This document shows, piece after piece, positions 31,520-39,455 of a DNA stretch of 64,000 nucleotides. A program made the position numbers and the translations under genes. The notes beneath the pieces were generated by a model. It was not told where the DNA came from, did no database searches, and saw nothing but the letters and a program-made list of their open reading frames with translations. How positions within the stretch are numbered: the stretch's first letter is position 1; each line of letters starts with the position of its first letter. Source of the DNA: Brachybacterium sillae (lineage in GTDB: Bacteria > Actinomycetota > Actinomycetes > Actinomycetales > Dermabacteraceae); NCBI RefSeq assembly GCF_025028335.1, contig NZ_JAFEUW010000001.1, forward strand, positions 62,001 to 126,000, read 5' to 3'.

Positions 31520-32325
31520 GCGCCACCGGACCGCGCGCCGCACAGATCCTCGACCGCACCCGCGACGAGGGCCGTCCCGCGCTCATCGGGTACCTCCCGG
31601 CCGGGTTCCCCGACGTCCGCCGGTGCATCGACGCCGCGAAGGTTCTGGTCGACGAGGGCGTGGACATCCTCGAGATCGGTCTGCCGTACTCGGACCCGGT
31701 GATGGACGGCCCGGTGATCCAGGCCGCCACCGAGCAGTCCCTCGCCCAGGGCTTCCGCACCCGCCAGGTGTTCGACATCCTCGAAGCCCTCGCCGACACC
31801 GGCGCCGCCCTGCTGGTCATGACCTACTGGAACCTGGTCGAGGCGCAGGGGGTGGAGGACTTCGCGCGGCGCCTGGCGGACTCCGGCGGCGCCGGCCTCA
31901 TCACCCCCGACCTCATCCCCGAGGAGGCGGGGGAGTGGATCGCCGCCTCCGACGCCCACGACCTCGACCGCGTGTTCCTGGTGGCGCCGTCGTCCCCGCG
32001 CGAGCGACTCGAACACGTGGTGCGGCACAGCCGCGGTTTCGTCTATGCCGCCAGCACCATGGGAGTCACCGGCACCCGCAGCAGCGTGAGCTCCGCCGCG
32101 GAGGGCCTGGTCGAGCGCACCCGCGCCGCCGGCGCCCCCCACGTCGCGGTCGGGCTCGGCGTCTCCACCGCCGACCAGGCCGCCGAGGTCGGGGCCTACG
32201 CCGACGGTGTCATCGTGGGTTCCGCCTTCGTGCGGGCCCTCGCCGACGGGAACGGCGACACCGCCGATCTCGCGCGCACCGCCCGCGATCTGCGCAGCGG
32301 CATCGACCGGGCGCGGGGTCGTTGA
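31516..32325 (+). CDS. trpA: Tryptophan synthase alpha subunit
   Basis: A 269-residue TIM barrel releasing indole from indole glycerol phosphate and passing it to TrpB. The catalytic Glu and Asp positions are seen in [22 protein letters not shown] near residues 50-71, with [11 protein letters not shown] at the N-terminus and the phosphate-binding [11 protein letters not shown] and VGSAFVRAL. One-base overlap (TGATG) with lgt. Confidence 0.97.
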   Translation: MSATGPRAAQILDRTRDEGRPALIGYLPAGFPDVRRCIDAAKVLVDEGVDILEIGLPYSDPVMDGPVIQAATEQSLAQGFRTRQVFDILEALADTGAALLVMTYWNLVEAQGVEDFARRLADSGGAGLITPDLIPEEAGEWIAASDAHDLDRVFLVAPSSPRERLEHVVRHSRGFVYAASTMGVTGTRSSVSSAAEGLVERTRAAGAPHVAVGLGVSTADQAAEVGAYADGVIVGSAFVRALADGNGDTADLARTARDLRSGIDRARGR

Positions 32326-33227
32326 TGCTGCGCGCCGAGATCCCCAGCTCGCCGATCTCGGCGATCTCCTTGGGGCCACTGACGATCCACTTCTACGCCC
32401 TGTGCATCCTCACCGGCATCGCCGTCGCCATCTGGTGGGCCACCCGCCGGTGGGAGGAGCGCGGCGGCAACGGTGATGATCTCTTCGATATCGCCTTCGT
32501 GGCAGTCATCGCGGGCATCATCGGTGCTCGTGTCTGGCATGTGCTGACCTCCCCGGCGCCGTTCTTCGGACCCGGTGGCAACCCGATCGCCGTGCTGTAC
32601 ATCTGGCAGGGCGGTCTCGCGATCTATGGCGCTGTCGCCGCCGGTGCCCTGGCCGTGTGGTGGATGGCCCGCCGCAAGCGGGTCTCCTTCGCGGCCCTCG
32701 CCGACACCATCGCGCCGACCCTTATGGTGGCGCAGGCCATCGGGCGCTTCGGCAACTGGTTCAACCAGGAGCTCTACGGCCCGCCGCTGGACGCCTGGTG
32801 GGCGTGGCGCATCCCCTGCGTCACCAACGGGGAGCAGATCGCCGGGTGCGTGCCCGGCACCTACCATCCGACGTTCCTGTACGAACAGCTGTGGAACCTC
32901 GTCGGCGTGCTGGTGCTGCTGTGGGCGGCACGCCGCTGGCAGCTCGCCGGCGGCCGCATCTTCTGGCTGTACGTGGCGATCTACTCCACCGGCCGGGCCT
33001 GGATCGACGCCATGCGCAGCGAACCGGTGATGATGATCGGCCCCCTCCGGATCCACACCGTCGTCGCCCTGGTGATGGTGGTCGTGGCCGTCGCGATGCT
33101 CGCCTGGCTCACCCGGCGGGCGCACCGGCGCGGGGCCGAGGCCTGGGCGGCGGACGGGTCTCCCCGCCCCCTCGACGGTGTCTCGGATCACGGACCTGAG
33201 ATCTCAGTGGCGCAGCAGGGCTCCTAG
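32325..33227 (+). CDS. lgt: Prolipoprotein diacylglyceryl transferase
   Basis: A 300-residue membrane enzyme that adds diacylglycerol to the lipobox Cys of prolipoproteins. It has about seven hydrophobic helices. The Lgt signature GRFGNWFNQELYG is near residue 141, and the conserved arginines lie in AGIIGARVWHVL. Its product would act on the lipoprotein encoded at 55,492. The stop TAG doubles as part of a TAGACT box before gltB. Confidence 0.96.
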   Translation: MLRAEIPSSPISAISLGPLTIHFYALCILTGIAVAIWWATRRWEERGGNGDDLFDIAFVAVIAGIIGARVWHVLTSPAPFFGPGGNPIAVLYIWQGGLAIYGAVAAGALAVWWMARRKRVSFAALADTIAPTLMVAQAIGRFGNWFNQELYGPPLDAWWAWRIPCVTNGEQIAGCVPGTYHPTFLYEQLWNLVGVLVLLWAARRWQLAGGRIFWLYVAIYSTGRAWIDAMRSEPVMMIGPLRIHTVVALVMVVVAVAMLAWLTRRAHRRGAEAWAADGSPRPLDGVSDHGPEISVAQQGS

Positions 33228-33230
33228 ACT
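33225..33230 (+). promoter_or_regulatory. Candidate -10 box (TAGACT) for gltB
   Basis: TAGACT overlaps the lgt stop codon, about 100 nt before the gltB start. It is the third TAGACT in the window placed just upstream of a transcription unit. No clear -35 element. The downstream leader (33231-33331) has no other recognisable feature. Confidence 0.4.
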
Positions 33231-33331
33231 CACGCGACGGTGTCACCGGAGCGCCGCGGGAGACCCTGCACGGCGCCCCGCGGAGGTGCGGCGAGCACCG
33301 GGCCCGTGTTCGCTCCCAGGAAGAGGTGCCC

Positions 33332-33706
33332 ATGCGTCCGCTGTCCTCCCGCTTCTCGGCGCTCCCCGCGGATCAGGGGCTCTACCGCTCCGCCGATGAG
33401 CACGACGCCTGCGGCGTGGCGATGGTCGCCACCACCCGCGGCACCCCCGGGCACGACATCGTCTCCCTCGCGATCACGGCGCTGGAGAACCTGGACCATC
33501 GCGGTGCCGTCGGAGCCGAGGAGAACACCGGTGACGGCGCCGGCATCCTGCTGCAGCTCCCGGATCGTTTCCTGCGGGCCGTGATCGACGCCGAGCTGCC
33601 CGCCCCCGGCGAGTACGCCGCCGGCCTGGCTTTCCTCCCGCAGGACGACGAGGAGCGGGAGAGCACCCTGCGGAGGATCGAGACGATCGCCGTCGAGGAG
33701 GGCCTG
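33332..33706 (+). pseudogene. gltB: gltB 5' fragment (glutamate synthase large subunit, truncated)
   Basis: The first 125 codons of NADPH-glutamate synthase alpha subunit. The glutaminase nucleophile Cys27 is in HDACGVAM after a short propeptide, followed by ALENLDHRGAVGAEENTGDGAGILLQLPD. The sequence stops at codon 125, exactly where the IS3 terminal repeat begins, and the frame runs 18 codons into the IS before a stop at 33,760. The ATG at 33332 fits AGGAAGAGG; a GTG two codons earlier is possible. The remainder of the glutaminase domain and the central domain are missing from the window, and the 3' part resumes at 49,086. Confidence 0.95.
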
Positions 33707-34582
33707 TGTTGCGCCCCGGGTCTGATGCAGGCTTCGTTGTCTGTCACCGTGCCCGGGTGAGCTCGGCGGGCTGATCGTAGCGCGTGGTCCGGTACGCCTC
33801 CTCGACCTCGGCTGGGGAGCGTTGGGCGAGCTCGCCGTGGACGCGACGGTGGTTGTACCAGTCGATGTACTCGGCGACGGCGATCTCCACGTCGTTGATC
33901 GACTGCCAGCCGCGTCCGCGTTTGAGTGGGTTGTGGATCAATTCGCCCTTGAATAGCGAGTTGAACGCCTCGGCCATCGCATTGTCGTACGAATCGCCTC
34001 GCGATCCCACGGAGGCGACCGCCTCGGCTTCAGCAAGCCGCTCGGTGTAGCGCACCGCACGGTATTGCACTCCGCGATCGGAATGATGGACTAGGCCGGA
34101 GATATCTTGGCCGGCTCGCTTCCTCGCCCAGATTCCCATTTCCAGGGCATCGAGCGCCAGGTTGGTGTGCAGCGAGGTAGATACTTGCCAGCCGACGATC
34201 CTGCGAGAGAAGGCATCGAGCACGAATGCGGCATACACCCATCCCGAGAAGGTACGGATATAGGTGATATCTGCGACCCAGAGGCAGTTGGGTGCCTTGG
34301 CGCGAAACGTCCGCCCCACCAAGTCACCCACACCGGGCCCCTGGTTGTCGCTGATCGTGGTCCTGGGGCGCTTGCCGCGCCGTAGGCCCTGCAGGCCCAT
34401 CTGGCGCATCAAACGCTCCACCGTGCACCGGGCGACCGCGGTGCCCTCGCGGCGCAGCTGGGCGTGGACCTTGCGTGCCCCGTAGACCCCGTAGTTCTCC
34501 AGATACACGCGACTGATTTCCTCCTTCAACTCCTCATCGCGAACAGCGCGCGGCGACGGCACACGATTTTTGGCGGCGTAAT
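33707..34582 (-). mobile_element. IS3-family element, left copy, truncated
   Basis: The right-hand part of an IS3-family element in minus orientation. Its terminal repeat TGTTGCGCCCCGGGT begins at 33707, directly against gltB codon 125. It is nearly identical to the right copy at 48,270-49,085 but inverted. The element is cut at 34582, where its sequence (GGCGGCGTAAT) gives way to the ISL3 terminal repeat, so orfA and the start of orfB are lost. Confidence 0.9.
33744..34582 (-). pseudogene. IS3-family orfB transposase, N-terminally truncated
   Basis: The rve/DDE integrase part of OrfB. The D-D-E residues are visible in [25 protein letters not shown] and [19 protein letters not shown]. The open frame continues past 34582 into ISL3 sequence, but that extension (up to 35195) is not transposase. 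It differs from the right copy at four residues only (G/D, I/F, A/V, E/G). Without orfA and the orfB start it should not be active. Confidence 0.88.
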
Positions 34583-36041
34583 GGGGCTCTTCCCAGATGA
34601 GGGTGTAGCGCACGTCGTGCGGCGGGCCGGCGCGTCGGTGGCCGGATAGAGGTCGAGGTCTCCCGAGGATGAGAGCTCCTACACACTCAGCCCGAAAGAC
34701 CTCGACGTGCACGACGCTACCGTCGGCGGGCGCGCTGATGCGTTCGCCAGCCCCGACCTGACTGCCTTCTGCCGCCTCGACGAACTCGGCCTCGTTGTCA
34801 CCGGGCAGCGACTCGAGCTGGATCGTGCCGTATTGGCCTGCCAGGTGGTCGAGCCCGACCAGTGGTGCCGGCGCTGCGGCTGCGAAGGGAGACCACGTGA
34901 CACCGTGGTCCGACGGCTTGCCCACGAACCACTGGGCTGGCGGCCCACGACGCTGGAGGTCGTCGTGCGCCGTTACCGCTGCAGCGGCTGCGGGTATGTG
35001 TGGCGCCAGGACACCACCGCCGCGGCCGAGCCCCGGACCACGTTGTCTCGGCGCGCTCTGCGGTGGGCGCTGGAAGGGATCGTGGTCCAGCACCTGACCG
35101 TGGCTCGGGTCGCCGAGGGGCTCGGGGTGGCCTGGGACACCGCCAACGACGCCGTTCTGGCCGAGGGCAAGCGGGTGCTGATCGACGAGGAGCACCGCTT
35201 AGAGGGGGTGAAGGCCGTCGGGGTCGATGAGCACGTGTGGAGGCACACCCGTCGCGGCGACAGGTACGTCACCGTGATCATCGACCTCACCCCAGTGCGA
35301 GATGGCACCGGCCCGGCACGGCGGCTGGACATGGTCGAAGGACGCTCCAAGCAGGCGTTCAAGACCTGGCTGGCCGACCGCCCGCAGGAGTGGCGCGACG
35401 GCGTGGAGGTGGTCGCGATGGACGGCTTCACCGGGTTCAAGACCGCCGCCGTCGAGGAACTGCCCGACGTGGTGACCGTGCTAGATCCCTTCCACGTCAC
35501 GCGCCTCGCTGGCGAGGCGCTCGATGAGTGCCGACGGCGAGTTCAGCAGGCCATCTGTGTGCACCGCGGCCGCAAGGGCGACCCGCTCTATGCCGCCCGC
35601 CGGACCCTGTCCACCGGCGCCGACCTGCTCAACGACAAGCAGAAGGACCGACTGGACACCCTGTTCGCCGACGACGCCCACGTCGAGGTCGAGGTCACCT
35701 GGAGCGTCTACCAGCGCATGATCGCCGTCTACCGCCACGAGAACCGGCGCCACGGCCGCGAGCTGATGGCCCGGCTCATCGACTCGATCAGCACCGGCGT
35801 CCCCAAAGCCCTGGTCGAGATCACCAAGCTCGGCAGGACGCTGAAGAAGCGCGCCACCGACGTCCTGGCCTACTTCGACCGGCCCAGCACCTCCAACGGG
35901 CCCACCGAGGCGATCCACGGCAGGCTCGAGCACCTGCGCGGCTCGGCGCTGGGGTTCCGCAACCTGACCAACTACATCGCCAGATCCCTGCTCGAGACCG
36001 GCGGGTTCAGACCCCGACTACACCCTGGATTCGGATGAGCC
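34583..36041 (+). mobile_element. ISL3-family insertion sequence
   Basis: Imperfect terminal repeats are seen: left GGCTCTTCC...AGGGTGTAG (from about 34585) and the right end read inward GGCTCATCC...AGGGTGTAG (ending 36041). It carries one intact transposase. The 8-bp flanks (CGTAATGG and GGATACCT) do not match, so the usual ISL3 target duplication is absent. The left flank is IS3 and the right flank an aminotransferase fragment, which suggests rearrangement after insertion. Confidence 0.85.
34707..36038 (+). CDS. ISL3-family transposase
   Basis: A 443-residue transposase. The N-terminal zinc-finger-like cysteines are in CRRCGCEGRPRDT and YRCSGCGYVW, followed by a helix-turn-helix (VARVAEGLGVAWDTAND) and the DDE core (VGVDEHVWRH, VAMDGFTGFK, STSNGPTEAIHGRLEHLRG). 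It appears full-length. The start GTG at 34707 has weak ribosome-binding context, and the stop lies inside the right terminal repeat. Confidence 0.92.
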   Translation: MHDATVGGRADAFASPDLTAFCRLDELGLVVTGQRLELDRAVLACQVVEPDQWCRRCGCEGRPRDTVVRRLAHEPLGWRPTTLEVVVRRYRCSGCGYVWRQDTTAAAEPRTTLSRRALRWALEGIVVQHLTVARVAEGLGVAWDTANDAVLAEGKRVLIDEEHRLEGVKAVGVDEHVWRHTRRGDRYVTVIIDLTPVRDGTGPARRLDMVEGRSKQAFKTWLADRPQEWRDGVEVVAMDGFTGFKTAAVEELPDVVTVLDPFHVTRLAGEALDECRRRVQQAICVHRGRKGDPLYAARRTLSTGADLLNDKQKDRLDTLFADDAHVEVEVTWSVYQRMIAVYRHENRRHGRELMARLIDSISTGVPKALVEITKLGRTLKKRATDVLAYFDRPSTSNGPTEAIHGRLEHLRGSALGFRNLTNYIARSLLETGGFRPRLHPGFG

Positions 36042-36044
36042 GGA

Positions 36045-36188
36045 TACCTCGTACCCGTCTTCCGATACCCAGCGGTCAAGCGCGGCCGCGCCGGTCTCCG
36101 GTTGATGCCTAACATCGACCACACCGAGGAGCACATCGCTGGCTTCGCGGCGACGTTGCGGGGCCTACGCGATTCGGTCGGGTTCTGA
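36045..36188 (+). pseudogene. C-terminal fragment of a PLP-dependent acyltransferase-like enzyme
   Basis: An in-frame stretch of 47 codons ending in TGA, reading YLVPVFRYPAVKRGRAGLRL then MPNIDHTEEHIAGFAATLRG. The VPVFRYPAVxRGRAGLRL...HTEEHI pattern resembles the C-terminus of the alpha-oxoamine synthase family (KBL/BioF/Spt-like). The 5' part is missing, cut by ISL3. It is debris of a foreign gene once upstream of this cassette. Confidence 0.55.
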
Positions 36189-36246
36189 TGCGCCCAGAAC
36201 GTGGCCCTGGCGATGCACCCTTCGCCGGGGCCGCTTCCATGTGCGC

Positions 36247-36867
36247 CTACTGCGAGGACGAGGCGTACGAGGCGAACACGGCCGCGAACTGGTCCAGGCT
36301 TCGCCGGGCGATCGCCCCGTCTCCATGAGCAAGCCACGCGGTCGTCACCCCCGAAAGCGCGGCAAGGATCAACTCGGCAAGATCGTCGGCGGGGATGGTG
36401 AACTCGACGCCGAGCTGCGTCTGGAACCGCTGGAGATGGTGGGCGATCTTATCGCGGTAGGCACCGTGCTCCCACTGCGGCAGATCTCGTAGATCCTCGT
36501 CGCGCAAGGCGTAGTTCGTCAGCTCTGAGAGCACGAGCTGATGCCCGGCGTCCTTCTCCAGGCTGGTCCAGTACTCGGCGAACAGGTCGCGGAACCCGTC
36601 CTTGGGATCGGTGGTTGGGCCGAGCTTGCCCCATGCCGCCTCCAGGGGGGCGTTGAAGTCGGCCTCAATGAGAGCTGTGAAAAGCTCGTGCTTGGAGCGG
36701 AAGCAGTAGTGGAACACGCCATGGGCCATCCCCGCTTCCTGGCAGATCGCGCGCGTCGATGCGGCGGCAATCCCCTCGCGTTTCATGACCGTCATCGCCG
36801 CGTCCATGAGCAGGCGCCTGCGCACATCTGCGCTGATCTGCGGCCTCGGCTGTTTCTCCTCAGGCAT
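36247..36867 (-). CDS. TetR-family regulator of the MFS efflux cassette
   Basis: A 206-residue repressor. The TetR helix-turn-helix is at about residues 17-63 (RRLLMDAAMTVMKREGIAAA, then HGVFHYCFRSKHELFTALIE), with a helical ligand-binding C-terminus. It is divergent from the MFS gene. No Shine-Dalgarno precedes its ATG, but TAGTTT lies 6 nt upstream on its strand, the geometry of a leaderless transcript. It probably controls the efflux gene through the palindrome at 36904-36919. The inducer is unknown. Confidence 0.9.
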   Translation of the reverse strand: MPEEKQPRPQISADVRRRLLMDAAMTVMKREGIAAASTRAICQEAGMAHGVFHYCFRSKHELFTALIEADFNAPLEAAWGKLGPTTDPKDGFRDLFAEYWTSLEKDAGHQLVLSELTNYALRDEDLRDLPQWEHGAYRDKIAHHLQRFQTQLGVEFTIPADDLAELILAALSGVTTAWLAHGDGAIARRSLDQFAAVFASYASSSQ

Positions 36868-36898
36868 GGGGCAAAACTATCACACATGCCTTGGGCGC

Positions 36899-36927
36899 TT
36901 GCCTTGGGCAGTTGTCCAACCTATGAT
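36899..36927 (+). promoter_or_regulatory. MFS promoter with embedded TetR operator
   Basis: TTGCCT (36899-36904) and TATGAT (36922-36927) form a good -35/-10 pair with 17-nt spacing. The spacer holds a 16-bp palindrome, TTGGGCA-GT-TGTCCAA (36904-36919), with one mismatch per arm. A dimeric TetR bound there would cover the promoter. A second half-like CCTTGGGC stands just upstream near 36889. Confidence 0.7.
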
Positions 36928-36959
36928 CGGAGGCACCGTTCCCGATGAGAGGAGACCCT

Positions 36960-38495
36960 GTGTCCACCGGTCCGAACACTGCTCCGCCCCGTGCGACACC
37001 CCGGTCCTGGGTGGCGCTCGGGCTGCTGACGATGCCCGTGCTCCTGATGAGCATCGACCTCACGGTCCTCGCCGTGGCCGTCCCAGAACTCAGCGAAGAT
37101 TTGGCCCCGTCAGCAAGTCAGCTGCTGTGGATCGTCGACATCTACGGCATCTTCCTTGCCGGGCTGCTCATCCTGATGGGCTCGCTCGGGGACCGCATCG
37201 GCAGGCGACGGCTTCTCCTGATCGGATCACTGCTGTTCGGTGCCGCTTCGGCGATCGCAGCGTTCTCCACCAGCCCTGAGATGCTCATTGCTGCTCGCGC
37301 GTTACTCGGTATCGGCGGTGCGACGCTCATGCCCTCGACCCTGTCGTTGATCCGCAACATCTTCGCTGATCCTGATCAGCGCAGGCGGGCGATCTCGGTG
37401 TGGGCAGCAGCGTTCGCCGGAGGTGCCGGGCTCGGCCCGGTCGTGGGTGGAGCCATCCTGGAGCACTTCGAATGGGGGGCAGTGTTCCTCATCAACGTGC
37501 CGCTGATGATCGTGCTCCTCATTGCCGGTCCATTTCTGATTCCGGAGTCCAAGGACTCACGGCCTGGCCGGTTCGATCTCGCATCGGCTGCACTGCTGAT
37601 CGTCTCCGTGCTCGCGTTCGTCTACGGACTCAAGCACGCCGCCGAGTACGAATGGGGCTGGTCCGCCATCGCGTTCCTGGCTATCGGCATCTTAGGCGGC
37701 ACCTGGTTCACGTTCCGGCAGCGACGTCTGGCCAACCCCCTGGTCGACGTCACGCTCTTTCGCTCACTGCCCTTCTCCGTGGCGGTACTGGCCAACATTG
37801 CCGGCGTGTTCGCGTTGGTCACCGTGCTGTACTTCTTCCCCCAGTACATCCAACTCGTCCTCGAAAAGACTCCTCTGCAAGCGGGTCTCTGGGCTCTGCC
37901 CATCGCATTCGGCGCGATCCTCGGCGCGATCCTCGCCCCGATTCTCGCTCGCAAGATCCCAATCGGCTGGCTCATCGGCATCGGCCTATTCATCGCCGCA
38001 GCCGGTTACGCGGTGCTGGCAGGCCTCGGGGTCGACGAGATGATGGCCCTGGCGTTTACCGGTGGAGCCCTGATCGGTGGCGGAGTCGGCCTGACCGACA
38101 CGCTCACCAACGATGTCATCATCGCGACCGCGCCGCCCAATCGTGCCGCTGCCGCCGCAGGAATCAGCGAGACCGCATACGAGCTCGGTGGCGCTATGGG
38201 CATCGCGATCCTCGGCAGCTTCGGCACCTCCATCTACCGCGACAGGGTCGAATCCTCCGCAGTCGGCCTTCCCGAGGAAGCGGTCGATGCCGCGAAGGAG
38301 ACACTCGGGGGCGCCCACATGGTTGCCGGGGAACTGCCCGGCGAGGCCGCGCGAGGGTTCATCGCGATGGTCAACGATGCCTTCACCACGGCCATGACCG
38401 ACACCTTCATCGTCGGCAGCGCGATCCTGGCCGTCACCGCGATCACCGCTGTCCTCGTGCTGCGCACCCGGCGCGCCCGGAAGGACGCACCATGA
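36960..38495 (+). CDS. MFS drug/proton antiporter, DHA2 (QacA/SmvA-like)
   Basis: A 511-residue transporter with about 14 membrane helices. Motif A GSLGDRIGRRRLL follows helix 2, motif C GGAGLGPVVGGAILEHFEW is in helix 5, and SIDLTVLAVAVPEL lies in helix 1. These mark a 14-TMS proton-driven exporter of cationic or amphipathic compounds; the actual substrate is unknown. The GTG at 36960 has AGGAGA 6-7 nt upstream and is preferred to the ATG five codons earlier. ATGA overlap with the truncated SDR gene. It looks intact, and the region is visibly less GC-rich than the backbone. Confidence 0.92.
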   Translation: MSTGPNTAPPRATPRSWVALGLLTMPVLLMSIDLTVLAVAVPELSEDLAPSASQLLWIVDIYGIFLAGLLILMGSLGDRIGRRRLLLIGSLLFGAASAIAAFSTSPEMLIAARALLGIGGATLMPSTLSLIRNIFADPDQRRRAISVWAAAFAGGAGLGPVVGGAILEHFEWGAVFLINVPLMIVLLIAGPFLIPESKDSRPGRFDLASAALLIVSVLAFVYGLKHAAEYEWGWSAIAFLAIGILGGTWFTFRQRRLANPLVDVTLFRSLPFSVAVLANIAGVFALVTVLYFFPQYIQLVLEKTPLQAGLWALPIAFGAILGAILAPILARKIPIGWLIGIGLFIAAAGYAVLAGLGVDEMMALAFTGGALIGGGVGLTDTLTNDVIIATAPPNRAAAAAGISETAYELGGAMGIAILGSFGTSIYRDRVESSAVGLPEEAVDAAKETLGGAHMVAGELPGEAARGFIAMVNDAFTTAMTDTFIVGSAILAVTAITAVLVLRTRRARKDAP

Positions 38496-38839
38496 GCACC
38501 CAGCGGCCAGACACTATCCCCGTCGTGCTGGTCACGGGTGCCACCGGGGGTCTCGGTGCCGCATTCGCCGAGTACTTCGCGAGCCGGGGATGGTCGATCG
38601 TCCTGTCCGCCCGCAACTGTGAGGCGCTGGAACGCTTCGCGCAAAAGCTCACGGCTGACCATGGTGCACGAGTCGAGGTCCTGGCGGCGGATCTCACCAC
38701 GAGCGACGGGATCGCGACGCTCACGGGCTATTGCACAACCCATCGAGTCGACGCGGTGGTCAACAATGCGGGCGCGGCCCATACGCGGCCGTTCGCCGCC
38801 TTGCCACGTGAGGTCATTGAGCAGGAGATCGTGCTCGAC
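38492..38839 (+). pseudogene. Short-chain dehydrogenase/reductase, 3'-truncated by IS3
   Basis: The first 116 codons of an SDR. The nucleotide-binding TGATGGLG is at residues 15-22 and NNAG at 91-94; the catalytic S-Y-K part is lost. The frame is broken at 38840 by the IS3 terminal repeat. It is coupled to the MFS gene by ATGA, so exporter and oxidoreductase were one operon. Confidence 0.9.
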
Positions 38840-38891
38840 TGTTGCGCCCCGGGTTCGGTGCAGGCTCTGATTCCAGGAAGGATGAGGGGCT

Positions 38892-39212
38892 ATGGCAGCA
38901 CCGAGGAAGTACATCGAGGAGTTGCGGGAGCGGGCCACCCGGATGGCGCTGGAGGCGATCGCTGACCCGGCCACGAAGCATGGGGCGATACGGCGGATCG
39001 CGGCCCAGCTCGATGTCCATCCCGAGGCGCTGCGCACCTGGGTGCGCACCGCAGAGGTCGATGCCGGCAAGCGTCCGGGAGTACCTACCGATGTGAATGA
39101 GCGCCTGGCGCAACTGGAGCGGGAGAACCGTGAGTTGCGCCGCGCCAATGAAATACTCCGCACCTCAGCTGCTTTTTTCGCCGCAGCGGAGCTCGACCGC
39201 AAGATCAAGTAG
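38892..39212 (+). CDS. IS3-family orfA
   Basis: A 106-residue OrfA. The helix-turn-helix region lies in AIRRIAAQLDVHPEALRTWVR, and the leucine-zipper tail in NERLAQLERENRELRRANEI. A TTTTTTC slippery stretch near 39173-39179, close to the end, is the likely -1 frameshift site for making OrfAB. An AGGAAGGATGAGG sequence precedes the ATG region. Confidence 0.9.
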   Translation: MAAPRKYIEELRERATRMALEAIADPATKHGAIRRIAAQLDVHPEALRTWVRTAEVDAGKRPGVPTDVNERLAQLERENRELRRANEILRTSAAFFAAAELDRKIK

Positions 39213-39455
39213 CCACTCACGACCAAGCCTCGAAGCGTGAGGTGCCGGTGGCGGTGGTCATCGACTACATCGATCACTTCCGCGACCGTGTCGTTGAGGG
39301 CAAGTAGCTCGGAGTCGAGCCGATCTGCCGGGTATTGAACCAGGCCGGTGTTCAGATCGCTCCGAGGACCTATTACGCCGCCAAAAATCGTGTGCCGTCG
39401 GCGCGCGCTGTTCGCGATGAGGAGTTGAAGGAGGAAATCAGTCGCGTGTATCTGG
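39213..39455 (+). pseudogene. IS3 orfB, 5' part, with nonsense codon and interruption
   Basis: It encodes VPVAVVIDYIDHFRDRVVEGK, then a TAG at 39305-39307, then LGVEPICRVLNQAGVQIAP and on to EEISRVYL, where the IS1634 element breaks it. The TAG falls where family members have a sense codon before GVEPICR. This copy was therefore probably already dead, or became so after interruption. The 3' part is at 48,270-49,048. Confidence 0.75.
39432..39455 (+). repeat. 24-bp direct repeat, left copy (target duplication)
   Basis: The segment beginning AGGAAATCAGTC and ending GTATCTGG, part of IS3 orfB, recurs exactly at 48,270-48,293. The two copies directly flank the outer ends of IS1634-family sequences (39,456 and 48,269). 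IS1634/IS1549-family elements are known for long target duplications. Confidence 0.88.

Larger units (their letters stand above)
38840..39455 (+). mobile_element. IS3-family element, right copy, 5' half
   Basis: It starts with TGTTGCGCCCCGGGT at 38840 inside the SDR gene and holds orfA plus the first part of orfB. The element is interrupted at 39455 by an IS1634-family insertion, and its 3' half resumes at 48,270 (48,294 after the target duplication), ending 49,085. The reassembled element would be about 1.4 kb, a normal IS3 length. Confidence 0.9.

Noticed and set aside
33744-35195. 483-residue transposase frame
   Set aside because: It crosses from IS3 orfB into the antisense of ISL3 at 34582; only the IS3 portion is genuine.
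34583-36041. 8-bp target duplication of ISL3
   Set aside because: The flanks CGTAATGG and GGATACCT do not match.
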